This document shows positions 20,479 to 29,141 of a DNA stretch of 64,000 nt, in pieces. The translations under genes were made by a program, and so were the position numbers. This DNA comes from Paenibacillus terrae (lineage in GTDB: Bacteria; Bacillota; Bacilli; Paenibacillales; Paenibacillaceae), in assembly GCF_000943545.1 (NCBI RefSeq), contig NZ_JTHP01000002.1, positions 62,001 to 126,000 of the forward strand. Direction: 5' to 3'. Every line of letters starts with the position of its first letter. The first letter of the stretch is position 1. Under the pieces are notes generated by a model, which had not been told where the DNA came from, did no database searches, and saw only the letters and a program-made list of their open reading frames with translations.

Positions 20479-20602
20479 CAGTTTAGCCTCCATGCTACAA
20501 ATCCATCCTTTCTCCCGTCAGCAAGTTGGCACACACGAATTTGAGTATCCCACCATAAAAGAAAACGCTTACCTATTAGACGTCAAGTGGAATTCAAATG
20601 AG

Positions 20603-20627
20603 CCTTACCTGTAAGGTCCCTACCTTA
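20603..20627. promoter_or_regulatory. Overlapping palindromes upstream of the PPDK-like gene
   Basis: Two inverted repeats share a half-site: CCTTAC-CT-GTAAGG (20603-20616) and TAAGGT-CCCT-ACCTTA (20612-20627). They lie 125-150 bases before the PPDK-like start and look like an operator, perhaps of a MerR- or GntR-type regulator; the regulator is unknown. The remaining spacer to the next terminator shows nothing clear. Confidence 0.45.
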
Positions 20628-20704
20628 ACGTATTAGGCGCACCCCACATTTATACATATCTGTAGAACGACAGGAAAGCATAGATTAAACCGCAGCATGG
20701 AACG

Positions 20705-20757
20705 AAAAAACCCCCGGATTTCAAAGGATGAATACATCCGATGATAACCCGAGGGCA
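20705..20757 (-). terminator. Terminator of the CadA-like ATPase gene
   Basis: On the minus strand a stem of CCCTCGG with CCGGGGG encloses a small GGATG-TATT-CATCC hairpin, followed by six T. It lies just after the cadA-like stop codon. Confidence 0.8.
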
Positions 20758-20765
20758 TTGATTTT

Positions 20766-23180
20766 TTATTCGAAAGAACGTACTTTCAGTACACGCATAA
20801 CATTTAGTACGGCAAGCAGTGTTACGCCCACGTCGGAGAATACAGCCTCCCACATGGTAGCAATACCGAACGCACCCAAAGTGAGAAACACGGCTTTGAC
20901 GCCTAGTGCAAATATAATATTCTGCCATACGATGCGGCGTGTACGCTTGGCGATATGAATCGCTGTAACCAATCTTGAAGGCTCGTCGTTCATGATCACT
21001 ATATCCGCCGCCTCAATCGCGGCATCTGAACCCAAACCACCCATCGCTACACCTACATCTGCCAGTGCCAGCACAGGAGTATCATTAATCCCGTCGCCCA
21101 CGAACAAAATCTTGTCGCCCGCTTTTTTACTTGCAGACAGTTGTTCAATCGCTTCGGCTTTATGCTGGGGTAACAGCTCTGCACGTACTTCGTCCAGACC
21201 CAACTGTCGTCCTACGGCCTCTGCAACCGTCCGGTTGTCACCTGTCAGCATGATCGTTTTCACTATACCCAGCTTTTTCAGTGAAGCAATCGTTCGTGCC
21301 GCGTCCTCTTTGACCTCATCCGAAATCAGGATGCATCCGACATACGTTCCGTCTACAGCCACATGAACGACCGTTCCTTCATCCATCGTTCCTGCACGTT
21401 GTGCATCGTCAAAAGCAACTTGCTCCCGCTCCATCAGCTTCGCATTCCCGGCCAACACCAGGCGACCATCTATGTGCGCTTGAATCCCATGACCGGAAAT
21501 CTCGCTATATTGCTGTACCCGCTCGGCTTGAAGCTCCTTGCCATAGGAATCACGCAGGGATGCCGCAATAGGATGCGTGGAATGCAGCTCCGCCAAAGCA
21601 GCCGTTTCCAGCAGGCTTTCCTTCGTAAATTCCCCGGCAGGATAAATGCCTGTTACACGGAAAACCCCTTTGGTGAGTGTACCTGTTTTATCAAAAACAG
21701 CATATTTCACATGGTTCAGTGCTTCAAGATAGTTCCCGCCTTTAATCAGCACACCTGAACGGGAGGCAGCCCCGATGCCGCCAAAGAAGCCCAACGGAAT
21801 GGATACGACCAGCGCACATGGGCAAGAAATGACGAGGAAAACAAGTGCACGATATACCCAATCTGCAAACTGCGCTCCCGGTACGACGAGTGGCGGAACA
21901 ACTGCCAGCAGCAGCGCAACGATAACCACAACAGGAGTATAGTATCTGGAAAACTTGGTGATAAACTTTTCGGTCGGCGCTTTTTTGGCACTCGCATTTT
22001 GCACCAGCTCCAAAATTTTAGAGACCGCCGATTCGCTGAATTCCTTGCTAACCTCTACAGTTAAAAGTCCGTTCGTATTGATAAATCCGCTCATCACACT
22101 GCTTCCCGGCTCCACAGTACGAGGCACGGATTCACCCGTCAGCGCCGAGGTATCCACATGCGATTTTCCGTCTACAACCTTACCATCCAGCGGAATCTTC
22201 TCGCCCGGCTTGATTACAATCAGATCACCGACACGCACATCCTCGGGTGACACCCGACTTACGGAATCAGCCGTCTTCAGGTTGGCATAGTCCGGTCGAA
22301 TATCCATGAGGTCGCTGATAGATTTGCGCGAACGATTAACCGCAATGCCCTGGAATAGCTCACCGATTTGATAAAAGAACATGACGGCTACGCCTTCCGG
22401 ATATTGCCCAATTGCAAATGCGCCAACAGTAGCCAGCGTCATCAGGAAATATTCGTCAAAAGCCATTCCTCGCACCAGACTGCGCATAGCCTGCAAGACT
22501 ACATCTCCACCAACAATGATATATGCCAGTAAAAACAGTGCCAGCTTGCCTAGGCCCTCTACAGGCAACCACCAGGCAACAGCCGCAACGACTGCACCGA
22601 TAGCCAAGCGTGTAATCATGCGTCGTATACCGTCTGTACCGTGGTCATGTGTATGCCCGGCATGGCTGTCATCCTCATGCGAATGTGAATGAGCATGTGT
22701 GGAATCACCATGATCATGTGCATGTTCGCCATGGTGGTGGCCATCATGGGCATGAACTTCCTCAGCATGTGCTTCATGACTATGAGTATGATCTGTGTGG
22801 CTGTGAACTCCATGTTGTTGGCCGTTCTCATGCGTATGTCCTTCACCATACTCATGACTATGGGGGCGCTCCCCTGCGCTGCCTGCCTGCGCTGCATCCG
22901 CCACTCTCCGACTGTTCTCACCCGAGCGTCCCCGGGCGCTTTTTACGATCATTCGGACGTGAGGCTCCAGTCTGTGAACCTTCCGTTCCGTTTGACGGAG
23001 GATCTCCTCTTTTTGATCCGAGCTTGCTGTCATCGTCAATGTTTTCGTAACAAAACTGACCGAGCAATCAAGCACACCTTCTATTTTACTGACTCCATTT
23101 TCAATCTTTAGAGCACAGTTGGCACAATCCAAGCCTTCCAAAATCCATTCGTGCCGTTCCGTTCTTTTCAGAGCATCCAT
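20766..23180 (-). CDS. cadA: P1B-2-type Zn/Cd/Pb-exporting ATPase with His-rich linker
   Basis: Membrane ATPase that exports Zn(II), Cd(II) or Pb(II). 804 residues. An N-terminal heavy-metal domain has DCANC (Cys 19 and 22). A linker at residues 107-181 holds 27 His in 75 residues. The ATPase core then follows, with TGES, CPC at 453-455, phosphorylated Asp 497 in DKTGT, GDNRT and GDGINDTPVLA. CPC with the late helix pattern places it in P1B-2. The ATG at 23180 is chosen with GGAGG at 9 bases; an ATG at 23186 is too close. A CadC/SmtB-type operator lies just upstream and its probable repressor gene beyond it. Confidence 0.93.
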   Translation of the reverse strand: MDALKRTERHEWILEGLDCANCALKIENGVSKIEGVLDCSVSFVTKTLTMTASSDQKEEILRQTERKVHRLEPHVRMIVKSARGRSGENSRRVADAAQAGSAGERPHSHEYGEGHTHENGQQHGVHSHTDHTHSHEAHAEEVHAHDGHHHGEHAHDHGDSTHAHSHSHEDDSHAGHTHDHGTDGIRRMITRLAIGAVVAAVAWWLPVEGLGKLALFLLAYIIVGGDVVLQAMRSLVRGMAFDEYFLMTLATVGAFAIGQYPEGVAVMFFYQIGELFQGIAVNRSRKSISDLMDIRPDYANLKTADSVSRVSPEDVRVGDLIVIKPGEKIPLDGKVVDGKSHVDTSALTGESVPRTVEPGSSVMSGFINTNGLLTVEVSKEFSESAVSKILELVQNASAKKAPTEKFITKFSRYYTPVVVIVALLLAVVPPLVVPGAQFADWVYRALVFLVISCPCALVVSIPLGFFGGIGAASRSGVLIKGGNYLEALNHVKYAVFDKTGTLTKGVFRVTGIYPAGEFTKESLLETAALAELHSTHPIAASLRDSYGKELQAERVQQYSEISGHGIQAHIDGRLVLAGNAKLMEREQVAFDDAQRAGTMDEGTVVHVAVDGTYVGCILISDEVKEDAARTIASLKKLGIVKTIMLTGDNRTVAEAVGRQLGLDEVRAELLPQHKAEAIEQLSASKKAGDKILFVGDGINDTPVLALADVGVAMGGLGSDAAIEAADIVIMNDEPSRLVTAIHIAKRTRRIVWQNIIFALGVKAVFLTLGAFGIATMWEAVFSDVGVTLLAVLNVMRVLKVRSFE

Positions 23181-23202
23181 AATCATTGGCCTCCAATTAA
23201 CT

Positions 23203-23226
23203 ATATATGAGCAACTGTTCATATAT
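23203..23226. promoter_or_regulatory. CadC/SmtB-type operator before cadA
   Basis: Imperfect palindrome with 11-base arms ATATATGAGCA and TGTTCATATAT around a two-base centre, one mismatch. It matches the ATATGAACA-nn-TGTTCATAT class bound by ArsR/SmtB metal sensors. It lies about 23 bases before the cadA start, covering its ribosome binding region and probable promoter end. Confidence 0.8.
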
Positions 23227-23320
23227 TATTTATTAAACTTATTATATTCAGTATCATGAGTAAAAGTCAATGATAATAGCCCCTTTCCGCCAAATAAATC
23301 TATTTCATCGGACAAACACC

Positions 23321-23346
23321 AAAAGAGCGCCAATCGCTTGGCGCCC
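23321..23346 (-). terminator. Terminator of the ArsR/SmtB regulator gene
   Basis: Nine-base arms around the loop TCGC (GAGCGCCAA with TTGGCGCCC, one G-T wobble), followed by TTTT on the minus strand, 20 bases after the stop codon. Confidence 0.85.
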
Positions 23347-23365
23347 TGCTTTTTCTATCCCAAAA

Positions 23366-23734
23366 TTATTGATGTGAAATGTGCTGGTGGGTTTGCAAAA
23401 ATATCTGCTCCACATGATTATCATCCAGCGAATAAAACACCGTTTTGCCTTCCTTGCGCCGTTTGACAATGCGCAGATTGCGCAAATAACGAAGCTGGTG
23501 AGATACCGCAGACTGCCCCATATTCAACACCTGGGTCAGATCATGTACACACAGCTCCTTCTGAGCCAAAGCATAGATTAGCTTGATCCGTGTCGGATCA
23601 CCCAAGGCTTTGAACAGCTCCGACATTTTGTATGCGATGGAATCCTCAACAAGAGAAGATTTTATGTGTTCAATTTCTTTGTCTGAACCGTGACAAGCCG
23701 GCTCGCAATCCAAAGCTTCCGTTTCAGAATTCAT
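23366..23734 (-). CDS. ArsR/SmtB-family metal-sensing repressor (CadC/CzrA-like)
   Basis: Winged-helix repressor, predicted to release DNA when Zn, Cd or Pb binds. 122 residues. The DNA-binding core lies at about 38-105 (ALGDPTRIKLIYAL and MGQSAVSHQLRYL). Possible metal ligands: N-terminal Cys pair in DCEPACHG, ELCVHDL in the alpha-3 region (CadC has CxC here), and DNHVEQIFLQTHQH in the last helix, the Asp/His site of CzrA and SmtB. So it mixes CadC-type and CzrA-type sites. The ATG at 23734 is preferred to a GTG at 23743. It precedes cadA on the same strand with a terminator between them. Confidence 0.9.
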   Translation of the reverse strand: MNSETEALDCEPACHGSDKEIEHIKSSLVEDSIAYKMSELFKALGDPTRIKLIYALAQKELCVHDLTQVLNMGQSAVSHQLRYLRNLRIVKRRKEGKTVFYSLDDNHVEQIFLQTHQHISHQ

Positions 23735-23769
23735 CCTTTTCACCCCGTGTATTTCGACTTGATGCTCCT

Positions 23770-23798
23770 ATTATAGCAAATTCGTAGAATTTACGAAT
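23770..23798 (-). promoter_or_regulatory. Promoter and palindrome of the ArsR-type gene
   Basis: Minus strand -10 TATAAT at 23770-23775. A perfect inverted repeat, ATTCGTA-GAATT-TACGAAT, at 23780-23798 covers the -35 side. It differs from the SmtB-type operator before cadA, so a different regulator could act here. Confidence 0.5.
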
Positions 23799-23887
23799 AG
23801 CTTATATTACAGCTTGCCCTGTAACGGAGAATTTTCAAGTCTCAATGCCTGGCTACCCACCCTGTATAGCGTTGCGCTAAATAAGGC

Positions 23888-25012
23888 TTAATTCAACGTT
23901 TTTAATGCTTCATCACTGTAAGGCACGAGTTCCTCTATCCGTTTATCACGTAACTTAACCGCAAACGCCGGGTCAACCAGCAAAGCCCGTCCAACCGCGA
24001 CCAGATCAGCTTCCTCTCGCTCTACTTGTCCAACAAGTTGTTCTAATCTTGCCTGTACGCTACTCGAATTATCAGTCTGGCTGTTATTATTTTTTTCCAG
24101 TTCACTCAAAAAAGCCTTCTCCAAACCAATGGAGCCTACAGTAATAACCGGCTTGCCTGTTAGCTTTTTGGTCCAAGCTGCTAAATTTAGATCAGACCCT
24201 TCAAATTCCGGTTCCCAAAAACGGCGGCTTGAGCAGTGGAATACATCCACCCCGGCCTTCACCAATGGAGACAGAAACTGTTCAAGCTCCTCCGGTGTCT
24301 GTGCCAATTTCTCTCCATAATGGTACATCTTCCACTGGGAAAATCGCAGTACAATTGGAAAATCCGGACCCACTGCACGACGACAAGCCTCAATGACCTC
24401 CACCGCAAACCGAGTACGCTGGGCCAAATTGCCTCCGTATTGATCTGTACGCTTGTTCGTTTTATCCCAGAAAAACTGGTCAATTAAATAGCCGTGTGCA
24501 CCATGAAGCTCAATGCCGTCGAAACCCACCTGCTTTGCATCCGCTGCGGCTTGGGCATAGGCTGCGATGATATCAGCAATCTCGGTCTCAGTCAACGGAT
24601 CAACTACCTTTTCACCAGCAGGAGTGATACCGGACGGACCGACGGGTAATGCCTCGGGATTCGGCTGGTTAGCCGCGCCTATTTTCCGGGCCGCACCCAC
24701 ATGCCAGAGCTGCGGAATAATCTTGCCACCCACCGCATGAACCTCCTCGACTACCTTCGCCCACCCCTTCAAACCTTCACCATAAAAGTTAGGAATACTC
24801 GTGTGCTCCACGGCTGCGGGATGATTAATAGCAGTTCCCTCGGTAATAATCAATCCGACTGCATTTTCCGCACGGCGACGATAATACGCGGCAACCTCAG
24901 GGCCTGGGACACCTTGAGGAGAAAAATTCCGTGTCATTGGAGCCATAACGATCCGATTGGGAAGAGATAAGTTACCTGCCTTAAAAGGTTTAAATAGTAT
25001 ATCTGTATTCAT
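23888..25012 (-). CDS. Old yellow enzyme-family NADH:flavin oxidoreductase
   Basis: FMN-dependent ene-reductase of the cytoplasm; natural substrate unknown. 374 residues, TIM barrel. Family blocks: PFKAGNLSLPNRIVMAPMTR at the N-terminus, the substrate-side motif GFDGIELHGAHGYLIDQF near residue 170, and the phosphate-binding end DLVAVGRALLVDPAFAVK. The ATG at 25012 has GGAGG at 9 bases; the ATG at 25021 abuts GGAGG directly and is unlikely. A Ser/Asn-rich insert (NNNSQTDNSSS) sits near residue 310. It follows the qox operon but a terminator separates them. Confidence 0.92.
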   Translation of the reverse strand: MNTDILFKPFKAGNLSLPNRIVMAPMTRNFSPQGVPGPEVAAYYRRRAENAVGLIITEGTAINHPAAVEHTSIPNFYGEGLKGWAKVVEEVHAVGGKIIPQLWHVGAARKIGAANQPNPEALPVGPSGITPAGEKVVDPLTETEIADIIAAYAQAAADAKQVGFDGIELHGAHGYLIDQFFWDKTNKRTDQYGGNLAQRTRFAVEVIEACRRAVGPDFPIVLRFSQWKMYHYGEKLAQTPEELEQFLSPLVKAGVDVFHCSSRRFWEPEFEGSDLNLAAWTKKLTGKPVITVGSIGLEKAFLSELEKNNNSQTDNSSSVQARLEQLVGQVEREEADLVAVGRALLVDPAFAVKLRDKRIEELVPYSDEALKTLN

Positions 25013-25133
25013 TATTTTCATCCTCCGCTCTCAACTAGTGTTATCATTTTCACCCTACTGTTATACAATTCCATTTTACACAAAGTTAAACTTGAGTTCA
25101 AGTAGCCACAGTTTATATTCCAACACGATACTC

Positions 25134-25171
25134 ACAAAAAAAGAGGAAGCGGCTCTAAGCTGCTTCCTCTT
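25134..25171 (-). terminator. Terminator of the qox operon
   Basis: Arms AAGAGGAAGC and GCTTCCTCTT with extra inner pairing and an uninterrupted T run on the minus strand, 47 bases after the qoxD stop codon. Confidence 0.9.
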
Positions 25172-25217
25172 ACCTAATTAGTTTGTACTTGAGTGATTTT
25201 GCAAAAATCCTGACTTA

Positions 25218-25553
25218 TTATTGTGCTACCATGTTGTATTCCATAATCCAGACAGAACCGCCAACAATGGTCAACAGGATGACTACACCGAAAATCAAAG
25301 TCATGACATTCCAGCGTGGTCCATTGCTTTCACGGATGTGCATGAAGAAGAAAAGCTGAACCAGAAATTGCAGCACTGCCGCGGCTAAAATAACAACCAT
25401 GGTCGAAGTGCGGCTCAACATATGATTCATAACCACACCGAGAGGAATGATGGTCAGTACGATGGACAGAATAAACCCGATAACATAGGATTTCACTGAA
25501 CCGTGAGAATCATCATGACCATGCGAACCCGCTCCTGATTGATGCTGTGCCAT
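25218..25553 (-). CDS. qoxD: Quinol oxidase subunit IV
   Basis: Small assembly and stability subunit of the haem-copper quinol oxidase. 111 residues and three transmembrane helices; the block FLVQLFFFMHI between helices 2 and 3 is typical of subunit IV. The N-terminus before helix 1 is His-rich (HQSGAGSHGHDDSHG). Last gene of qoxABCD; the start codon follows the qoxC stop directly. Confidence 0.93.
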   Translation of the reverse strand: MAQHQSGAGSHGHDDSHGSVKSYVIGFILSIVLTIIPLGVVMNHMLSRTSTMVVILAAAVLQFLVQLFFFMHIRESNGPRWNVMTLIFGVVILLTIVGGSVWIMEYNMVAQ

Positions 25554-26162
25554 CTACATCACCCCCATCAAATAGACGACTGTCAGCAAGAAGATCCAGA
25601 CAGCGTCCAAAAAGTGCCAGTACAAGCTCAATGCCGAAACTTTGCCCTTCGTCTCTGGAGTGAGCCCGCGTTTTTTCAACTGAAACATAAGGCCGATCAT
25701 CCATACCAGACCTAACGAAACGTGAAGTCCGTGCGTACCGACCAATGTGAAGAATGCCGACAGGAACGCGCTCGTTCCAAAATTGGCTCCTTCGTGTACC
25801 AATTCAACAAACTCGTAAACCTCAAAACCGATAAAACCAAGACCCAGGATCGCCGTCACGATTAACCAGTTGATTAATCCCTTCATGCTTCCTTTGTTCA
25901 TGGCCAACACAGCCAGACCGCTTGTGAAGCTGCTTGTGAGCAAGAGGAACGTTTCAATGATAACGCCCGTCATGTTAAACAGCTCTGCGCCCCCCGGTCC
26001 TCCAGCTGTGCTGTTCCGAAGGACGACGAAGGTTGCGAACAAGGTACTGAACAGGATTACGTCCGTTACAAGAAAGATCCAGAAACCAAGCATCTTCAAT
26101 TCTTGTGGATCGTGATGCCCGTGGTCATGATCATGGCTGTGATGTGCTGATGCTTGTGCCAT
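25554..26162 (-). CDS. qoxC: Quinol oxidase subunit III
   Basis: Membrane subunit III of the haem-copper quinol oxidase. 202 residues and five helices, the short CyoC/QoxC type. Blocks LGFWIFLVTDVILFSTLFA at the start and GTHGLHVSLGLVWMIGLM late are characteristic. The N-terminus is strongly His-rich (HHSHDHDHGHH). It overlaps the end of qoxB by one base. Confidence 0.95.
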   Translation of the reverse strand: MAQASAHHSHDHDHGHHDPQELKMLGFWIFLVTDVILFSTLFATFVVLRNSTAGGPGGAELFNMTGVIIETFLLLTSSFTSGLAVLAMNKGSMKGLINWLIVTAILGLGFIGFEVYEFVELVHEGANFGTSAFLSAFFTLVGTHGLHVSLGLVWMIGLMFQLKKRGLTPETKGKVSALSLYWHFLDAVWIFLLTVVYLMGVM

Positions 26163-28138
26163 TATACAGACCCCCTTATTGCCGCTTCCGTGCGTTTTAC
26201 TTCATCCGCAGGGATGTAGTAGTCGCCATCATACGAGAAGAAAGAACGACAAATCATACAAATCGCAACGCCGATCAGACCCGGAATATAGAAGAACGAC
26301 CACCCGAATACAAAACCAAAACCTGCGATGAAAAAGAATACCGACATAATGAATGGAATCGCCGAGTTTTTCGGCATATGAATCGCTTCAATTGGCGGTT
26401 GCTTTCTGAAAATTCCTTTTGCGCGTTTGTCTTTCTCTGCCCACCAGTCATCACGTTCTTCTACTTGTGGGATGGTAGCAAAATTGTATTCCGGTGCAGG
26501 TGAAGGGATCGACCATTCCAACGTATGACCACCCCAAGGGTCGCCTGTTGTATCCTTCAGCTTGCGGAAATTTTTGATACCCAGAAGAATTTGTAGAACC
26601 TGGAACAAGAAACCAATCCCCATCAGGAATGCTCCAACGGTTGATACAAGGTTAAGCGGCTGCCAGCCAGTATCCCAGCCGTAAGTGCTCAGACGACGTG
26701 TCATACCCATCAGACCGAGGGAATATTGTGGAATGAAACACACATAGAAGCCGATATTCCAGAACCAGAAAGCCCATTTACCCGGCGTTTCAGGCAGAGT
26801 GAAGCCGAACATTTTAGGCCACCAGTAGTACAGACCTGCCAGATAACCGAACACTACACCGCCAATCAGAGCGGAGTGAAAGTGAGCGACCAGGAAGTAA
26901 CTGTTATGGAACTGGAAGTCCGCAGGCGCTACAGACAACATGACGCCCGTCAAACCTGCAATCAGGAAGTTCGGAATAAAAGCGATTGCCCACATCATAG
27001 GTGTCTTAAATGTGATCTTACCCCGATACATCGTGAACAGCCAGTTAAACACTTTAACCCCTGTCGGTATTGCGATAACCATCGTCGAAATGGCAAAGAA
27101 TGCATTAACATCTGCGCCTGATCCCATCGTGAAGAAGTGATGCGCCCAGGTGAAGAAGGACAGGATAGCAATCATGAACATGGCGTAAACCATGGATTTG
27201 TAGCCAAACAATTTCTTTTTGGAGAATACGCTGATGACCTCGGAATAAATACCGAAGGCAGGTATAACTACGATATACACCTCAGGGTGACCCCACATCC
27301 AGATCAGGTTGATATACATCATCGGGTTACCGCCGAAATCAAGGGTAAAGAAATGTCCTCCTCCGAAGCGGTCAAGGAACAGCAAAGCCAATGTTATCGT
27401 CAGAATCGGAAACGCGAAAATGATGATAACACATGATGAAAATACGGACCACGTAAAGACAGGCATTTTCATCCACGTCATACCAGGTGCGCGCATTTTA
27501 ATAATGGTAACAATAAAGTTAATCCCCGTAGCCAATGAACCTATACCAGAAATCTGTATACCCCAGATATAAAAGTTCTGACCGACGCCGGGACTAAATT
27601 GCAACTCCGAAAGCGGTGGATAACTCAACCAACCTGCGTCCGGCGAACCGCCAATAACGAAGGACAGGTTGAATAGCATCGCTCCCATAAAGAACAGCCA
27701 GAAGCTCAGCGCGTTCAGGAAAGGAAACGCAACGTCACGCGCACCAATTTGAAGTGGTACCGCGATGTTAAACAAACCAAACATCAATGGCATCGCCATA
27801 AACAAGATCATGATCGTGCCATGCGTTGTAAAGATCTGATTGTAATGCTCAGGATGCAAAAGTGTAACATCCGGTGTAGCAAGCTGTAAACGCATCAACA
27901 ATGCGTCCACGCCTCCGCGGAACAGCATCAAGATGGCTGCGAGGATATACATAATACCGACTTTTTTATGGTCAACGGTAGTCAACCAGTTTTTCCAAAG
28001 CCAGCCCCATTTTTTGAAATAAGTGAGCACAAACACGATCCCGATCATCGCGAGAGCAATAGAAACATCCGCTCCATAAATCATTGGGTCTCCAGTAACG
28101 AAGAAAGTGGATGCAAACTCTTTTATTTTGTCAAGCAT
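26162..28138 (-). CDS. qoxB: Quinol oxidase subunit I
   Basis: Catalytic subunit of the proton-pumping quinol oxidase, with low-spin haem and the haem/Cu(B) centre. 658 residues and about 15 helices, the long CyoB/QoxB form. The Cu(B) motif WGHPEVYIVVIPAFGIYSE with the cross-linked His-Tyr pair is present, as are the His pair TWAHHFFTMG and the haem ligand region VAHFHSALIGG. 25 bp separate it from qoxA. Whether the haems are a- or o-type cannot be read from sequence. Confidence 0.96.
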   Translation of the reverse strand: MLDKIKEFASTFFVTGDPMIYGADVSIALAMIGIVFVLTYFKKWGWLWKNWLTTVDHKKVGIMYILAAILMLFRGGVDALLMRLQLATPDVTLLHPEHYNQIFTTHGTIMILFMAMPLMFGLFNIAVPLQIGARDVAFPFLNALSFWLFFMGAMLFNLSFVIGGSPDAGWLSYPPLSELQFSPGVGQNFYIWGIQISGIGSLATGINFIVTIIKMRAPGMTWMKMPVFTWSVFSSCVIIIFAFPILTITLALLFLDRFGGGHFFTLDFGGNPMMYINLIWMWGHPEVYIVVIPAFGIYSEVISVFSKKKLFGYKSMVYAMFMIAILSFFTWAHHFFTMGSGADVNAFFAISTMVIAIPTGVKVFNWLFTMYRGKITFKTPMMWAIAFIPNFLIAGLTGVMLSVAPADFQFHNSYFLVAHFHSALIGGVVFGYLAGLYYWWPKMFGFTLPETPGKWAFWFWNIGFYVCFIPQYSLGLMGMTRRLSTYGWDTGWQPLNLVSTVGAFLMGIGFLFQVLQILLGIKNFRKLKDTTGDPWGGHTLEWSIPSPAPEYNFATIPQVEERDDWWAEKDKRAKGIFRKQPPIEAIHMPKNSAIPFIMSVFFFIAGFGFVFGWSFFYIPGLIGVAICMICRSFFSYDGDYYIPADEVKRTEAAIRGSV

Positions 28139-28163
28139 TGGGGGCCTCCTTCCCTATAATCAT

Positions 28164-29141
28164 TTAATTGTGTCCGCTCATATTCATATTACTCATGGTG
28201 CCTGTATCTTCAGTGCTGCCAGACTTGGAAGAACCTTCTGTGGAAGCTCCGCCATGCCCAGCATGAGGATTAGGAGCCCCTTCCACTACATACTTGGTCA
28301 CAATATCCTGGAACAAACCGTCTGGAATTGAAGAATACTCGTCAGTCTGGGAAAGGCCTGGTTTGGCAAGCGCCAAATAGCCATCCTTCGTCAGGGGCTT
28401 GGATTGCTTCTTAATGTTAGCAACCCAGTTTTTATAATCTTCATCCGACTGAACCTCTACATCAAAGCGCATTTGTCCAAAATGCTCACCGCTGAAGTTT
28501 GCGCCCGAACCAAAGTAAGTTCCTTCTTGATCAGCCTGCAAATGCAGCTTCATAGCCATGCCTGACATGGTGTAGATCTGGCCACCCAATTGCGGAATCC
28601 AGAACGAGTTCATCGGCGCATCAGCAGTCAGTTCGAAACGGACCGGAACGCCTTTAGGAATGTGAATTTTATTGACTGTAGCAATACCTTCTTCCGGATA
28701 CATAAAGAGCCATTTCCAGTCCAGTGCAGTTACTTGGATGGTTACTGGCTTTTGTGTGCTTGCCATTGGCTTGGAAGGCTCCAGCAAGTAGGTATATCTC
28801 GCAGTGATAACCGCAAGAATCAAGATGACAACAATTGGAATACTCCACCATACGGTCTCCAGTTTTTTACTGTCGTCCCAGTGGGGTTCGTACTTCGCCT
28901 TGTTATCCGGTGCGTCGCGATAACGCCAAATGATGAAAAAAGTCAAAATCATGACCGGTACAATCAGAAGTGCAGCCATAGACGTTGAAAGAATGATCAG
29001 CTCTTTTTGTGCTTGCCCAATAGGTCCTTTCGGATCGAAAACAACGTATTTTCCGCCAGCATAAAAACACGTCCAAATGAGCAATGCTACCGTGAGCACG
29101 GTCAAAACCAACGCAATAATCGCTTTTGGTTTTTTGTTCAT
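28164..29141 (-). CDS. qoxA: Quinol oxidase subunit II
   Basis: Membrane-anchored subunit II of the quinol oxidase. 325 residues: two N-terminal helices, then an extracytoplasmic cupredoxin-like domain. The Cu(A) Cys pair of cytochrome c oxidases is missing: the corresponding segment reads ANFSGEHFGQM, which is why a quinol oxidase is called. The C-terminal 35 residues are low in complexity and rich in His, Ser and Met (ending TMSNMNMSGHN). A Cys at about residue 26 could be lipidated as in B. subtilis QoxA, but the lipobox is poor. First gene of the operon. Confidence 0.94.
   Translation of the reverse strand: MNKKPKAIIALVLTVLTVALLIWTCFYAGGKYVVFDPKGPIGQAQKELIILSTSMAALLIVPVMILTFFIIWRYRDAPDNKAKYEPHWDDSKKLETVWWSIPIVVILILAVITARYTYLLEPSKPMASTQKPVTIQVTALDWKWLFMYPEEGIATVNKIHIPKGVPVRFELTADAPMNSFWIPQLGGQIYTMSGMAMKLHLQADQEGTYFGSGANFSGEHFGQMRFDVEVQSDEDYKNWVANIKKQSKPLTKDGYLALAKPGLSQTDEYSSIPDGLFQDIVTKYVVEGAPNPHAGHGGASTEGSSKSGSTEDTGTMSNMNMSGHN

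Noticed and set aside
22688..22860. Tandem repeat or CRISPR-like pattern
   Set aside because: The repetition comes from His codons (ATG/CAT) in a protein-coding linker, not from spaced repeats.
22649..23111. His- or Met-rich open frames opposite and beside the CadA linker
   Set aside because: Shadow frames of the repetitive His-codon region of cadA.
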